Shown here: piece after piece, positions 26,817 to 35,204 of the stretch
How the letters are laid out: each line of letters starts with the position of its first letter
Numbering within the stretch: position 1 is the first letter of the stretch
Origin: Roseibium algicola
Lineage (GTDB): Bacteria; Pseudomonadota; Alphaproteobacteria; Rhizobiales; Stappiaceae
Length of the DNA: 64,000 nt
Assembly (NCBI RefSeq): GCF_001999245.1
Contig: NZ_CP019630.1
Coordinates: 2,968,501-3,032,500 of the forward strand
Reading direction: 5' to 3'
Program-made: the position numbers and the translations under genes
Notes under the pieces: model-generated
Told to the model about the DNA's origin: nothing
Database searches by the model: none
What the model saw: the letters and a program-made list of their open reading frames with translations, nothing else

Positions 26817-27401
26817 TTATTTGATCGCGGTGATGGCGGCCCATTGGGTCGGTTTGCGGTCATAGCCACTTCCCAACCAGGTTTCTGTTTCCAGGATGCG
26901 CCAGGTTGCCGCTTCTCGCCAGATCGCAGTCAGTTCGTCCTGAGGCAGAAGATTGTAGTAGCGACCAAACGCGTCTGTGCCTTCGTTGGTGCCAACCTTG
27001 AAACTGGCCCAAACGACCCCGTTCTCGTGTAGCGCCCGATGAATTCTCTCAACCACATCGCCGAGGTCGGCTCTTGGAGCGTGTGTCAGTGCGGCGCAGG
27101 CATAGACGCCGTCATAAACCTCAACCGCATCAAGCTCGTTAAACAACATGGTCCGAACCGGCTGGCCTAACCGTTGCGCAGCTATCGCAGCGAGTTCGGA
27201 CGAGCCATCCGTGGCATCCAGGACGAAGCCGGACTTGAGTATGGCCTCGGCGTCCACACCGCCTCCGGTTCCCAGTTCCAGAATTCTGCCCTTTGCTTTG
27301 CATCGCTCCAGGAAGGCAGGCAATCTGGGATTAGGCGTCTCCTTGTCGGCAACATATTCCTTGGCAGTGGTGTTGTAAAAATTCACTGTTTCGCTGGTCA
27401 T
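26817..27401 (-). CDS. Class I SAM-dependent methyltransferase
   Basis: A 194-aa Rossmann-fold methyltransferase. Motif I is ILELGTGGGVDAEAILKSGF, followed by the acidic DATDGS at strand 2 and VYDGVYACAALTHAPRADL at motif IV. The C-terminus (WAAITAIK) is short. The acceptor cannot be named; close relatives are often annotated only as methyltransferase-domain (type 11/25). It stands alone and converges on the transpeptidase gene. Confidence 0.8.
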   Translation of the reverse strand: MTSETVNFYNTTAKEYVADKETPNPRLPAFLERCKAKGRILELGTGGGVDAEAILKSGFVLDATDGSSELAAIAAQRLGQPVRTMLFNELDAVEVYDGVYACAALTHAPRADLGDVVERIHRALHENGVVWASFKVGTNEGTDAFGRYYNLLPQDELTAIWREAATWRILETETWLGSGYDRKPTQWAAITAIK

Positions 27402-27605
27402 TGATGACGCTCGCCCCTCCCCATTGGGTTCAATTTCAAATTCGCATAACTTGAAGTTGTGGCGGCTGTTTGCGGCGCAAAGTTGGCCTGAAAGGGCTGT
27501 CGTTGAAGAAGGAACCTATCGTGCCGGGATTTGAGCGGAGCATTCCTGGCGGGAGCGCTTGCTCTGGTCGAGAAGGTGGGCAGATCTCGGGATCCTCGAC
27601 ACCTG

Positions 27606-28037
27606 TCAGGACGGCAGCAAGCCCTTTGCTTCAAGCGTCATTCTTGTGGCTTCGTTGAGATCATATTTGCCGAGATCTTCGGGAAGGACCCATGCGAAGT
27701 CCTCGAACTCTTCGTTGATGGAAACGTTGCGGTTCGCCGCCTTGCAATCAAATATGAGATAAATCATGTAAATCTGCTCGGACGTGCCGTCCGGGTAGGT
27801 CTTTGTCCGGACATCGTCGCGAAACGTCCAGGGTTGGACGTCCTCAATCGTCAGGTCGGATCCCAGTTCTTCCGAGATTTCTCGAAGCAGCCCTTCTGTC
27901 ATCCGCTCACCCTGTTCCAGACCGCCACCCGAAAGTGCCCATTGTCCGGGAAAGACACCCCGGTCGCTTGGCATCTTGCACAGAAGGTACGCGCCTTCGT
28001 TTTCGATCAAAGGGCAAACAATAATTCTCTGACGCAT
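27606..28037 (-). CDS. nudI: Nucleoside triphosphate diphosphatase, NudI-like Nudix hydrolase
   Basis: A 143-aa Nudix hydrolase. The Nudix box is complete: Gly38-x5-Glu44-x7-Arg52-Glu53-x2-Glu56-Glu57-x-Gly59. Along its whole length it follows E. coli NudI ([44 protein letters not shown]), an enzyme preferring pyrimidine deoxynucleoside triphosphates. That pattern is strong in enterobacteria, so the gene may have been exchanged between lineages. It lies downstream of a frameshifted HD-domain gene. Confidence 0.9.
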   Translation of the reverse strand: MRQRIIVCPLIENEGAYLLCKMPSDRGVFPGQWALSGGGLEQGERMTEGLLREISEELGSDLTIEDVQPWTFRDDVRTKTYPDGTSEQIYMIYLIFDCKAANRNVSINEEFEDFAWVLPEDLGKYDLNEATRMTLEAKGLLPS

Positions 28038-28232
28038 GTCTTTCTCGATCTAACTGATTTTACGAGGAAACTTCCGGCTACGATCCGCGGCAACGGCGGC
28101 ATTCGTCGCAACAAGGTGGCAGTCTCCTGAACCCTTGAAAGGTTCAGGGGGCGATGGACGGGTTGTTTGCGATGGAGTGTCGATCGGTGTTTTGAAAGAC
28201 AAAAGCTACCGCGTCGATCACGTGCTTGTCTT

Positions 28233-28834
28233 TTACTGCAGCGGCGGCAATCCCCTTGAAATGCCTTCCTGCAGCACGGCCGGGTCGTAGGCCTTTCGCG
28301 AGAAAACCTCGCGCACCAGAGGTTCGAAGCTTTCCAGCGTGTCCATTTCAAAATCGGGATCGAAGGAGGACTGGTCCCAGCGCTCGCAGAAATCGGCGCA
28401 GGCCTGGAAGTGCATGTGATCCTTGAACTGGTCGCGGGCGTTTTCGTCCCAGCCATAGTGACGGCCGTAATAGAGCATCTGGAAGATGCCGTGATGTTCC
28501 ACCACCCAGGCAACCTCGTCCCGCACGAAGGGCGGATGACTTCGGCCGAGAATCGGTCGTGGTTCTGCGGGGCCAGCCCGTCGCCGATATCATGCAGAAG
28601 CGCGCCGACGATCCAGTCGATGTCCGCTTCTTCCCGACGCGCCCTTGTGGCCGCCTGCAGGCCATGCTGCATGCGGGTGATCTTGTAGCCGGACAGCGTG
28701 TCCTCGTTCTGGCGCTTCAGCTCGGACAGGATCCGTTCCGGTGTAAGGGCGTGATAGGGCCGCTCCGCTTCCGCCAGCAGATCGTAGTCTTCCTTGGTGC
28801 CGTCTTTCATCTGGGTGAAGGACACGGTTTTCAT
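28233..28834 (-). pseudogene. HD-domain phosphohydrolase-like gene with a single-base frameshift
   Basis: Two adjacent frames together make one about 200-aa HD-domain protein. The first part starts MKTVSFTQMKDGTKEDYD and reaches ALLHDIGDGLAPQNHDRFSAEVIRP. The second resumes as VRDEVAWVVEHHGIFQMLYYG and ends SRGLPPLQ. The break is at about 28529-28535, where one C appears to be missing (CGCCCTT for CGCCCCTT on the minus strand). The metal-binding His-Asp (LLHDIGD) is in the first part and a further conserved HH in the second. Without correction the first frame runs on to 28007 and overlaps nudI. It may be a real mutation or a sequencing error. Confidence 0.75.
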
Positions 28835-28868
28835 GGCGCACACTCCTGTTTTGCGGGAGTGTGCGCCA
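28834..28868 (-). promoter_or_regulatory. Perfect hairpin burying the ribosome binding site of the HD gene
   Basis: TGGCGCACACTCC (28834-28846) and GGAGTGTGCGCCA (28856-28868) are exact inverted copies with a 9-nt loop. On the minus strand the 3' arm contains the AGGAG ribosome binding site (28847-28843) and the A of the ATG. No T-run follows, so it is unlikely to be a simple terminator of the amidase gene 56 bp upstream. Confidence 0.65.
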
Positions 28869-28923
28869 GGACTTCCGATAAAGTCCAGACAGGAAACACC
28901 CTGCTTCTGTGAAGGCCTTCTGC

Positions 28924-30405
28924 CTAGTTTGACGCTGGCGCCGGCAGGTGTGGCAGAACCGCTTCGACAGCCAGGCCGAGTGCCAGCAGGTGCCGGTCGG
29001 AATAGGCAGGGCCATCAAGCTCCAGGCCGACAGGCAGGCCGTCCGATGTCAGCCCCGCGGGCAAGGACAGGCCCGGAATTCCGGCGACGGAACCCGGATC
29101 GGTGTTGTGGATGAACGTGGGGAAGGTCGGTACGTCTTCTCCGTTCAGCGACACGGTTTCATCGGATCCGGTGATGGGCTGTGCCGGCAGCGGGGTCGTC
29201 GGGAAAACCAGCGCGTCCAGCTTGTTGGCTGCAAAGACTTCAGCATATCCGGCCTGGATCAATGGCCGCATGTCGTCCATTGCCTCCCGGTAAACTGCAT
29301 CCGGGATCGCCTGGTTGCCCAGCACCAGATTGTCGAAGACGAATTTGACGTCGGGGCTGGCGACTTCATCGGCTATGTCCTGCAGCCCGAGCCCGGTTTC
29401 ATGCGTCTCCAGAAAGGCGGCAAGATCCCGTTTCACTTCCCACAGGGCGATCGGGAAACCGGCTTTTCCGGCAAGTTCAAGCTCCGTGCTGATATCGACG
29501 GGAACAAGGGTCACGCCGGCGGCCTGCAGCTTGTCCAGGGCTTCCTTGAAGAGACGATCCGTTTCCGGTGAGAGGTTGTCCGTCAGCACGCCTGGAACAC
29601 CCAGACGGACGGTGCCGAGGTCTGCAGGGTCGAGTGTCGCAGTGCTACCCGTGATCACCGCATCGAGGAGGACCAGGTCGGAAACCGTTCTTGCAATCGG
29701 ACCAGGTGTGTCGCGTGTCGCGGAAATCGGCACGATACCTTCTGCCGGGTAGCGGCCTGTGGTCGGGCGCAGACCGGAAACACCGTTGAGTGCCGAGGGA
29801 ATACGCACCGAGCCGCCTGTATCGGTTCCAAGGCCGGCGGGCGCCAGCCTGGCGCCGATCGCAGCGCCGGTGCCGCCACTCGAACCGCCGGCAAAGCGGT
29901 CCGGATCATAGGCGTTGGCAACCGCGCCGAAGGCGGCGTTGTTCGAGGTGATGCCGAAAGCAAGTTCGTGAAGATTGGTCTTGCCGAGCAGGATCGCGCC
30001 CGCATCGCGCAGTTTCTTCAAGACAGGCGCGTCTTCTGCGGGGACCCATCCTTTCAGGGCAGGCGTCCCACCGGTGGTTGGCAGGCCAGCGGAGGCAATG
30101 TTGTCCTTCACGACAATCGGCACGCCGTGCAGCGGTCCGAGGGGGGCACCTGCCTTCACGCTTTCATCGGCGGCAGCAGCGGCTGCAAGCGCGCCTTCGC
30201 TGTCGAACGTTATGTAGACATTACCCGGGTCATCGCCGGTTCTGGCGATGAGGGCGTTGACGAGATCCGTGGCTGTCAGCGTCTGCCCGGCTATGGCGCT
30301 CGCCGTTTCCGCCGCACTCATGGTGGTGATGTCGTCGGCGGCAAGAGCCGGACCGGCAAAGACGGCTGCGATCGCAGTCAGTCCTGCTGTGAGATGCACT
30401 TTCAT
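28924..30405 (-). CDS. Exported amidase (amidase-signature family)
   Basis: A 493-aa amidase-signature hydrolase with a Sec signal (MKVHLTAGLTAIAAVFAGPALAA), so it acts in the periplasm or outside. The Ser-cisSer-Lys triad is visible: Lys100 (PIVVKDNI), the serines of GGSSGG (175-176) and Ser199 (DTGGSVRIP). Family members cleave carboxamides; the substrate is not deducible. A GGGGAA ribosome site precedes the ATG at 30405, which also fits the signal peptide. The LuxR-type regulator lies directly upstream on the same strand and may control it. Confidence 0.88.
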   Translation of the reverse strand: MKVHLTAGLTAIAAVFAGPALAADDITTMSAAETASAIAGQTLTATDLVNALIARTGDDPGNVYITFDSEGALAAAAAADESVKAGAPLGPLHGVPIVVKDNIASAGLPTTGGTPALKGWVPAEDAPVLKKLRDAGAILLGKTNLHELAFGITSNNAAFGAVANAYDPDRFAGGSSGGTGAAIGARLAPAGLGTDTGGSVRIPSALNGVSGLRPTTGRYPAEGIVPISATRDTPGPIARTVSDLVLLDAVITGSTATLDPADLGTVRLGVPGVLTDNLSPETDRLFKEALDKLQAAGVTLVPVDISTELELAGKAGFPIALWEVKRDLAAFLETHETGLGLQDIADEVASPDVKFVFDNLVLGNQAIPDAVYREAMDDMRPLIQAGYAEVFAANKLDALVFPTTPLPAQPITGSDETVSLNGEDVPTFPTFIHNTDPGSVAGIPGLSLPAGLTSDGLPVGLELDGPAYSDRHLLALGLAVEAVLPHLPAPASN

Positions 30406-30490
30406 GTTTGTTCCCCTTCTTGTGCATGAGGGAAACAGCAAACGCCTGTGCCTTTTCCGGCGCATCCTCGAAAATGAGGAGGCGCTTCGT

Positions 30491-31264
30491 TTATTGGAGA
30501 GAAAGTCGCGTGTTGACGCTGGCGAGTAGTTCCGCCCGGCTGGTCACCCCCGATTTTTGAAACACCGCCTTGAGGTGGGAGCGAACGGTCGTGACGGAGA
30601 TTTCAAGATCGGCCGCAATCTCGCGGTCGCGCTTGCCTTCACTCACCAGGCAAAGCACGTCCTGTTCCCGGCTGGTGAGCCCGTGGTGGCCCGCCCAGGC
30701 CGTCAAGCGCAATCGGGGGTCGGCATCGCGCTGTTTGCGTTCTTGTGCCTGCATGTTCGCAAGGGCATGTCCGAAGGACGTGCCGATCGCGTTCAGTATT
30801 TCCAGATCGCGCTGCTGGAAGGTTTCCTTGCCGGCACCACGCCAGATGCGCAGGTCGCCCAGATGGCCGGTCGCCGCATAGGCATGGAAGTTCATGCCCT
30901 GATGCAGGCCGTCCCGTGCCAGAAAGTCGTTGTAGAATTCGGTGCGCAGGAAGTTTTCCCGGGAAATGACCTGGTCGAGGTGGGTGGCGCGCCGGCACAT
31001 GCGGAATCTGGGTGTAATCGGATCGCAGTGCTGGAAATGGTGTTGGTAGGCGGCAAGATTGCTCTCGTCCATGTTCAGGAACACGCCGTCCGTGTCGCCG
31101 TCGGTCCTTGTCCAGACGTAGGAGGCAAAGTAGTCCGCCTCCAGAAGGTCCAGCAAGCGGGTGCCAAGCTGCAGTCTGAGTTGCCGTGCGTCCTGAATGG
31201 CGATCATGTCCTGCATGATCGCGAAGATCAGATTTGTTTCCCGGCCCGAAAGCGTTGTCAGCAT
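30491..31264 (-). CDS. LuxR/FixJ-type transcriptional regulator with GAF-like sensor region
   Basis: A 257-aa regulator. The C-terminal helix-turn-helix (about residues 193-250) is LTSREQDVLCLVSEGKRDREIAADLEISVTTVRSHLKAVFQKSGV. The N-terminal 180 residues look like a GAF/autoinducer-type sensing fold (YFASYVWTRTDGDTDGV... LEILNAIGTSFGHALANMQ), without receiver-domain Asp residues. It is not a classical acyl-homoserine-lactone receptor and no luxI is nearby. It is 85 bp upstream of the amidase gene, a plausible target. Confidence 0.85.
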   Translation of the reverse strand: MLTTLSGRETNLIFAIMQDMIAIQDARQLRLQLGTRLLDLLEADYFASYVWTRTDGDTDGVFLNMDESNLAAYQHHFQHCDPITPRFRMCRRATHLDQVISRENFLRTEFYNDFLARDGLHQGMNFHAYAATGHLGDLRIWRGAGKETFQQRDLEILNAIGTSFGHALANMQAQERKQRDADPRLRLTAWAGHHGLTSREQDVLCLVSEGKRDREIAADLEISVTTVRSHLKAVFQKSGVTSRAELLASVNTRLSLQ

Positions 31265-31340
31265 GCCAGACCTCCTCTTGCGTCATGGTAGCGAGGAAGA
31301 GGAGATCCGTCATCCAAAAGGATCGGGCCGGGTGTCATGC

Positions 31341-32393
31341 CTATTTCGGCATCAGGGCCCAGTAGTCGAAATCGAGAACCACTTCGGGCAGGTAGTTGTC
31401 CTCATGGTCCTGTCCGGGGAAGTCATGGCAGGTCCGGTTCTTGGTGGCGACAAGCCGCAGACGCAGCGCGCCGACGTCCGAGCGGCCGTCGATGTCCGCC
31501 TTGTCCAGAACTTCCGACCAGGCATAAACCGTGTCGCCTGCCGCCAGCGGGCCGACGTGGCGGCCGCCGTTGATACCGGCAATATGAAACGCGTTGGCCA
31601 GCCCGTTGAACGACAGCGCACGGGCAATGGAGATCACGTGGCCGCCATAGACCAGGCGGTGGCCGAAACGGTTGTGAGCTTCCGTGTGCTGGTTGAAATG
31701 CACCTTGGCGGTGTTCTGGTAAAGACGGGTTGCCAGCTGATGCTCGGCTTCCTCCACCGTCATTCCGTCGACATGGTCGATCTTCTCGCCAATCTTGTAA
31801 TCGTCGAAACGGTACTCGGATCCGGCCAGGTCATTGTCCCAATTGGCGGTGTCGAGCAATGGCACGGCGGTGCCGAGTGACTGCGGGTCGAGCGCTGAGG
31901 GAAGTTCCGGCACCACCGGTTCCGGCGCCGGATTGGCGGCAACACGCTTGTTGACCATCACCCAGCGGACATAATCCAGCACCTCGGTGCCGTTTTCGGT
32001 GTAGCCGGTCGAGCGCACATAGACGACGCCGGTCTTGCCGTTGGAGTTCTCCTTCTTGCCGATCACCTCGGAGACGGTGGAAATGGTATCACCCGGGAAA
32101 ACCGGTGCTAGGAACCGGCCGCCCGCATAGCCCAGATTGGCGACGGCATTCAGCGAGATGTCCGGGACTGTCTTGCCGAAGACGATATGAAAGGTCAGCA
32201 GGTCGTCGACCGGGGCGTGGGAATAACCCAGGGATTTTGCGAAAGCGTCTGACGACTGAACCGCAAAGCGAGAGCCGTAAAGCGCGGTGTAAAGCGCCTG
32301 GTCACCGCTGGTGACGGTGCGCGGCGTTGCGTGGCGGATGACCTGTCCCACCTTGAAGTCTTCGAAGAAATTGCCGCGATTGGTCTTGCTCAC
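31341..32393 (-). CDS. mch: Mesaconyl-CoA hydratase (double MaoC domain)
   Basis: Hydrates mesaconyl-CoA to beta-methylmalyl-CoA in the ethylmalonyl-CoA pathway for acetyl-CoA assimilation. The 350-aa protein contains two hot-dog MaoC-like halves (about 5-155 and 185-345), with FFEDFKVGQVIRHATPRTVTSGDQALYTALYGSRF in the first and AHNRFGHRLVYGGHVISIARALSFNGLAN in the second. This matches Mch rather than the short R-hydratases. The pathway's crotonyl-CoA carboxylase/reductase is at 62667-63962, supporting the assignment. It is monocistronic. Confidence 0.9.
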   Translation of the reverse strand: MSKTNRGNFFEDFKVGQVIRHATPRTVTSGDQALYTALYGSRFAVQSSDAFAKSLGYSHAPVDDLLTFHIVFGKTVPDISLNAVANLGYAGGRFLAPVFPGDTISTVSEVIGKKENSNGKTGVVYVRSTGYTENGTEVLDYVRWVMVNKRVAANPAPEPVVPELPSALDPQSLGTAVPLLDTANWDNDLAGSEYRFDDYKIGEKIDHVDGMTVEEAEHQLATRLYQNTAKVHFNQHTEAHNRFGHRLVYGGHVISIARALSFNGLANAFHIAGINGGRHVGPLAAGDTVYAWSEVLDKADIDGRSDVGALRLRLVATKNRTCHDFPGQDHEDNYLPEVVLDFDYWALMPK

Positions 32394-32550
32394 CTGTGCC
32401 TCCCGGTTCTGATTTGTCGGAGAGGATTAAGCCCGCTGCGGTGCACACAAGCAAGTCAGACGTTTTGCCGATGACCTTGTGAAAGCAAGTCGAGGCTTTG
32501 GCATCCCGTGGCAACCCGGGAGCGGTTGCCGGTTGGCAGGGATCGCTCGG

Positions 32551-32727
32551 CTATTTGCCGGCCGGGTCGGGCAGCGCACCGCAAAAGCCGCCGCTCGGGG
32601 CGGTGCCGGAGCCCAGAGCCAGAAGTTTCGGGGCCTTGTAGGGATTGGGCGGTGTCGCAGATGCATCGAGCGCAATCATTGCCGCAAGTCCGGCAAGGGC
32701 GATAAAGGCTGTTACCAACCGGGTCAT
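32551..32727 (-). CDS. 58-aa secreted peptide with one cysteine, coupled to YeeE gene
   Basis: A 58-codon frame whose ATG overlaps the stop of the YeeE/YedE gene by 4 bases (ATGA), the same coupling seen in known operons, and which ends TAG at 32551. Residues 1-24 form a good Sec signal (MTRLVTAFIALAGLAAMIAL, cleavage near DASA-T). The mature part of about 34 residues is Pro/Gly-rich (TPPNPYKAPKLL...) and has a single Cys49 in SGGFCGALPDP. No family is known to me. The location suggests a role in periplasmic sulfur handling, which is inference. Confidence 0.7.
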   Translation of the reverse strand: MTRLVTAFIALAGLAAMIALDASATPPNPYKAPKLLALGSGTAPSGGFCGALPDPAGK

Positions 32728-33854
32728 GATCTTGCCTCCAGCTTTAGAAGCGGGCGCAGTTTCACGCCGTAGATCGATCCGGCAAAGGCGGCCGCGAACC
32801 AGACCCAGCCGTGCAGGCTGCCGGTCGAGATGCCGGAAAAGAACGCACCGACATTGCAGCCGAAGGCAAGGCGTGAGGAATAGCCCAGCAGAAAGCCCGC
32901 GACCATTGCGGCGAGCCAGGCCTGGGCCGACAGCGACTGGATTTTCTGCGACAGGCCGCCGGTGCGCCAGCTGGCGACCAGAAAGGCACCCAGGATGATG
33001 CCGATATTGGTGAGGGATGTGTAATCCGTCAGCAGGCTATGGGTCAGGCGCTCGACGGAGGCAGGTGCACTCCAGAAGGCGGATCCGGAAAGATCCGCCC
33101 CTGCTGCAGATGCCGCCTTTGCAGCCCAAAGGCCAAGGCCATAGACAACGCCCCAGGGTTGGCCGGCCACGATCAGGTTCAGGATGGCAAGGGCGGCCAG
33201 CAGCACAGCTGCAACTATCAGCCGGCGAGGCAGGCGCCGGTTTTCGGGAGCTGCCAGTTTCCAGAGCACTGCGGCGATTGCCGAAAGTCCGAGGAGGGTA
33301 ATCGCTGAGCCTTGCCAGCCGGACAGGGTCAGAACGGGCAATGCCCCAAGATCTGTCCACCAGATCAGGTGATAGGCCCCGGCAAAGCTGCCGATGGCAA
33401 AGAAAGGCAGGGCGACAAGGGAAACCGCGTTGCCGGACCCGGCATTGACCAGGGTGCCGGACCCGCATCCGAGCACGACCTGCATGGCAGCGCCGAAGAC
33501 GAAGGCTCCCGCGATCATGGCAAAGCCGATTGGGCCCTGTGCGCCGCTCAGCTCGCCCTGGTTTGCGGCAAGCAGGGGAAAGGCCACCAGTGAGACAAGG
33601 GCGATCGACAGAAGCTGCGCCCAAAGGCCACCCGGGTCCCGGCGCAGGATCATCGCACGCCAGGGGCCGGCAAAACCGAAGCGCAGGCCTTCCAGCACGA
33701 TGCCGAAGCCAAGGCCGACAGCAAGCAACAGGCCATACCGGCCACCAACCAGAAGGGCGGTGGCCAGAACGGCTGCAAGGGCGGCCAAAACAAGACCGCC
33801 GCGGCGCCAGATTGGCGTCGCAGCGGCGGTATGAATGTCTGCGGCTGTGGTCAC
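32724..33854 (-). CDS. YeeE/YedE-family sulfur-compound transporter
   Basis: A 376-aa inner-membrane protein with about nine to ten helices. It has the family's conserved cysteine loops GCGSGTLVNAGSGN and FGCNVGAFFSGISTGSLHGWVWF, which in the characterised homologue TsuA line the thiosulfate path. It starts at a GTG (33854) one base after the upstream gene's stop and overlaps the downstream peptide gene by 4 bases. With the double rhodanese upstream, uptake of thiosulfate or another sulfane-sulfur compound is likely. Confidence 0.85.
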   Translation of the reverse strand: MTTAADIHTAAATPIWRRGGLVLAALAAVLATALLVGGRYGLLLAVGLGFGIVLEGLRFGFAGPWRAMILRRDPGGLWAQLLSIALVSLVAFPLLAANQGELSGAQGPIGFAMIAGAFVFGAAMQVVLGCGSGTLVNAGSGNAVSLVALPFFAIGSFAGAYHLIWWTDLGALPVLTLSGWQGSAITLLGLSAIAAVLWKLAAPENRRLPRRLIVAAVLLAALAILNLIVAGQPWGVVYGLGLWAAKAASAAGADLSGSAFWSAPASVERLTHSLLTDYTSLTNIGIILGAFLVASWRTGGLSQKIQSLSAQAWLAAMVAGFLLGYSSRLAFGCNVGAFFSGISTGSLHGWVWFAAAFAGSIYGVKLRPLLKLEARS

Positions 33855-33855
33855 G

Positions 33856-34779
33856 TCAGTTCAGTATCTGGTTTATCAGGTTCTGTACGAGACCCGGTGT
33901 GTTGGCCATCTCGTTTCCGGACTGGGAATATTCGACCATGGAGCCCGCGTAAAGCTTTGCGTTTTCCACTCCGGCGACTTCGGACACCGCAAACCAGTGA
34001 GCTGCGGCCCAGTGGCCGGTGTTGCAGAAGGAAACCGTATCCTTGCCGTCTTCGACACCAAGCGATGCTTTCAGCGCCGCAAGATCGATGGCGGTGGACA
34101 TGGCCGGCGAGCCTTCCTTGAAGAACGCTGTGTAGGTGTGGTTGATGGCGGTCGGCAGGGTTCCCGGACGCGAGGCAGCTTCATGCGCTTTCTTGCCATT
34201 GAAGAAATCCGCCGGGCGAGCATCTACCAGAAGCGCATTCGACTCGCCTGCAGCGACGGCGGAAACGTCTGCCGTGGTGGCCAGCCAGGTGTCGTCAAAG
34301 GTCAGTTCCAGCTCGCTCGGAAAGGCGGATTCGGCCGTTGCGTTGACCGGAAGGCCGGCGGCTTTCCAGGACTCCAGGCCACCGTTCAGGATCGACAGGT
34401 CGGTGAAGCCGGTGGATTTCAAGGTCCAGTAGACACGCGCGGCGGAACCGAAGTCCGTATCGGTCTTGCCTTCGGACAGGATCACGATTGGCGTATCCTG
34501 CTCCAGGCCGAGTTCTTCCAGTTCGGCTTCCAGCTTTTCAACATCCACAAGGCCACCGGGGTTTTCCGCCGGTCCGCGGAACATGCGATAGGGCGCAAAC
34601 AGCGCGCCGTCTGCATGGCCTTTCTCATATCCCTCGTTGCGGATGTCCAGAAGCACCGGCTCCACGGTGTCCAGCGACGCGGACAGCTCGGCAGCTTCCA
34701 CCAGCGGGCCGAAGCTTGCGGCGGTGGCGGATGTGGCGAGGCTTGCGGTCATCGCCAGTGCGAGAGCGAAATGTTTCAT
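33856..34779 (-). CDS. Exported double-rhodanese sulfurtransferase
   Basis: A 307-aa periplasmic protein with a signal peptide (MKHFALALAMTASLATSATA) and two rhodanese domains (about 30-150 and 160-300). The second has the active-site Cys252 in SFCNTGHWAAAHWF. The first has Ser102 (ILSEGKTDTDFGSAA) where the catalytic Cys would be, so it is probably structural, as in many tandem rhodaneses. It is the first gene of the sulfur operon with the YeeE transporter and Cys peptide. The start at 34779 fits the signal; the open frame extends 16 codons further upstream. Confidence 0.88.
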   Translation of the reverse strand: MKHFALALAMTASLATSATAASFGPLVEAAELSASLDTVEPVLLDIRNEGYEKGHADGALFAPYRMFRGPAENPGGLVDVEKLEAELEELGLEQDTPIVILSEGKTDTDFGSAARVYWTLKSTGFTDLSILNGGLESWKAAGLPVNATAESAFPSELELTFDDTWLATTADVSAVAAGESNALLVDARPADFFNGKKAHEAASRPGTLPTAINHTYTAFFKEGSPAMSTAIDLAALKASLGVEDGKDTVSFCNTGHWAAAHWFAVSEVAGVENAKLYAGSMVEYSQSGNEMANTPGLVQNLINQILN

Positions 34780-35027
34780 TGGTTCAGCCTTCCTTGTGCG
34801 CGGTTGCCCTGAGGCCAGGCGCTTCAATTCTCAGGCGGAATTGTAAGGAATTCCCGGTCGGGAGGCGTGGGATGGCGTTTCAATTTCCGTCACCGGACTG
34901 ACAATTTAAACCAAGGCGGACATGCGCCGTGGCAATTGGTTGCGGCAAAGGTTTGAAGACGGCCTCAAGCCTTTGGGTCTGCCGGCGAAACAGATGGGCC
35001 CTGAAAACCGGAGAAGGGAAACCAAAA

Positions 35028-35133
35028 CCTCATTCTGAGGAAGCGCGAAGCGCTGTCTCGAAGAATGGGCGGCAGTTTTCGGAGCAAGTACCCATCCTTC
35101 GAGACGCCGCTGACGCGGTTCCTCAGGACGAGG
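35028..35133. repeat. REP-like repeat pair, copy A
   Basis: Two inverted units of about 43 bp: 35028-35069 (starts CCTCATTCTGAGGAAGCG, ends CGAAGAATGGG) and 35091-35133 (starts CCCATCCTTCGAGACGCC, ends CCTCAGGACGAGG). The same units, in the opposite order, occur at 56612-56735. Each unit is itself palindromic at its core. This type is widespread between genes in Hyphomicrobiales. Confidence 0.8.
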
Positions 35134-35156
35134 TGCAATGGATACTGGCCCTCAGT

Positions 35157-35185
35157 AAAAAGCCCGGGACATTGCCCGGGCTTTT
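35157..35185. terminator. Bidirectional terminator after typA
   Basis: GCCCGGG (35162-35168) and CCCGGGC (35175-35181) with a 6-nt loop, flanked by five A and four T, so it works in both directions. It lies 20 bp past the typA stop. Confidence 0.88.
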
Positions 35186-35204
35186 CTGGTTCGTTTAATC
35201 GGGC

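Larger units (their letters stand above)
34780..35204. other. Intergenic region with repeat pair and terminator
   Basis: The 425 bp carry the probable promoter of the sulfur operon (34780 onward), a pair of dispersed palindromic repeats at 35028-35133 and the typA terminator. I see no gene; the open frames there run through the repeats. Confidence 0.6.

Noticed and set aside
28233..28834. Programmed ribosomal frameshifting in the HD gene
   Set aside because: No slippery heptamer or downstream structure is evident at about 28531; a missing base in a C-run is the simpler explanation.
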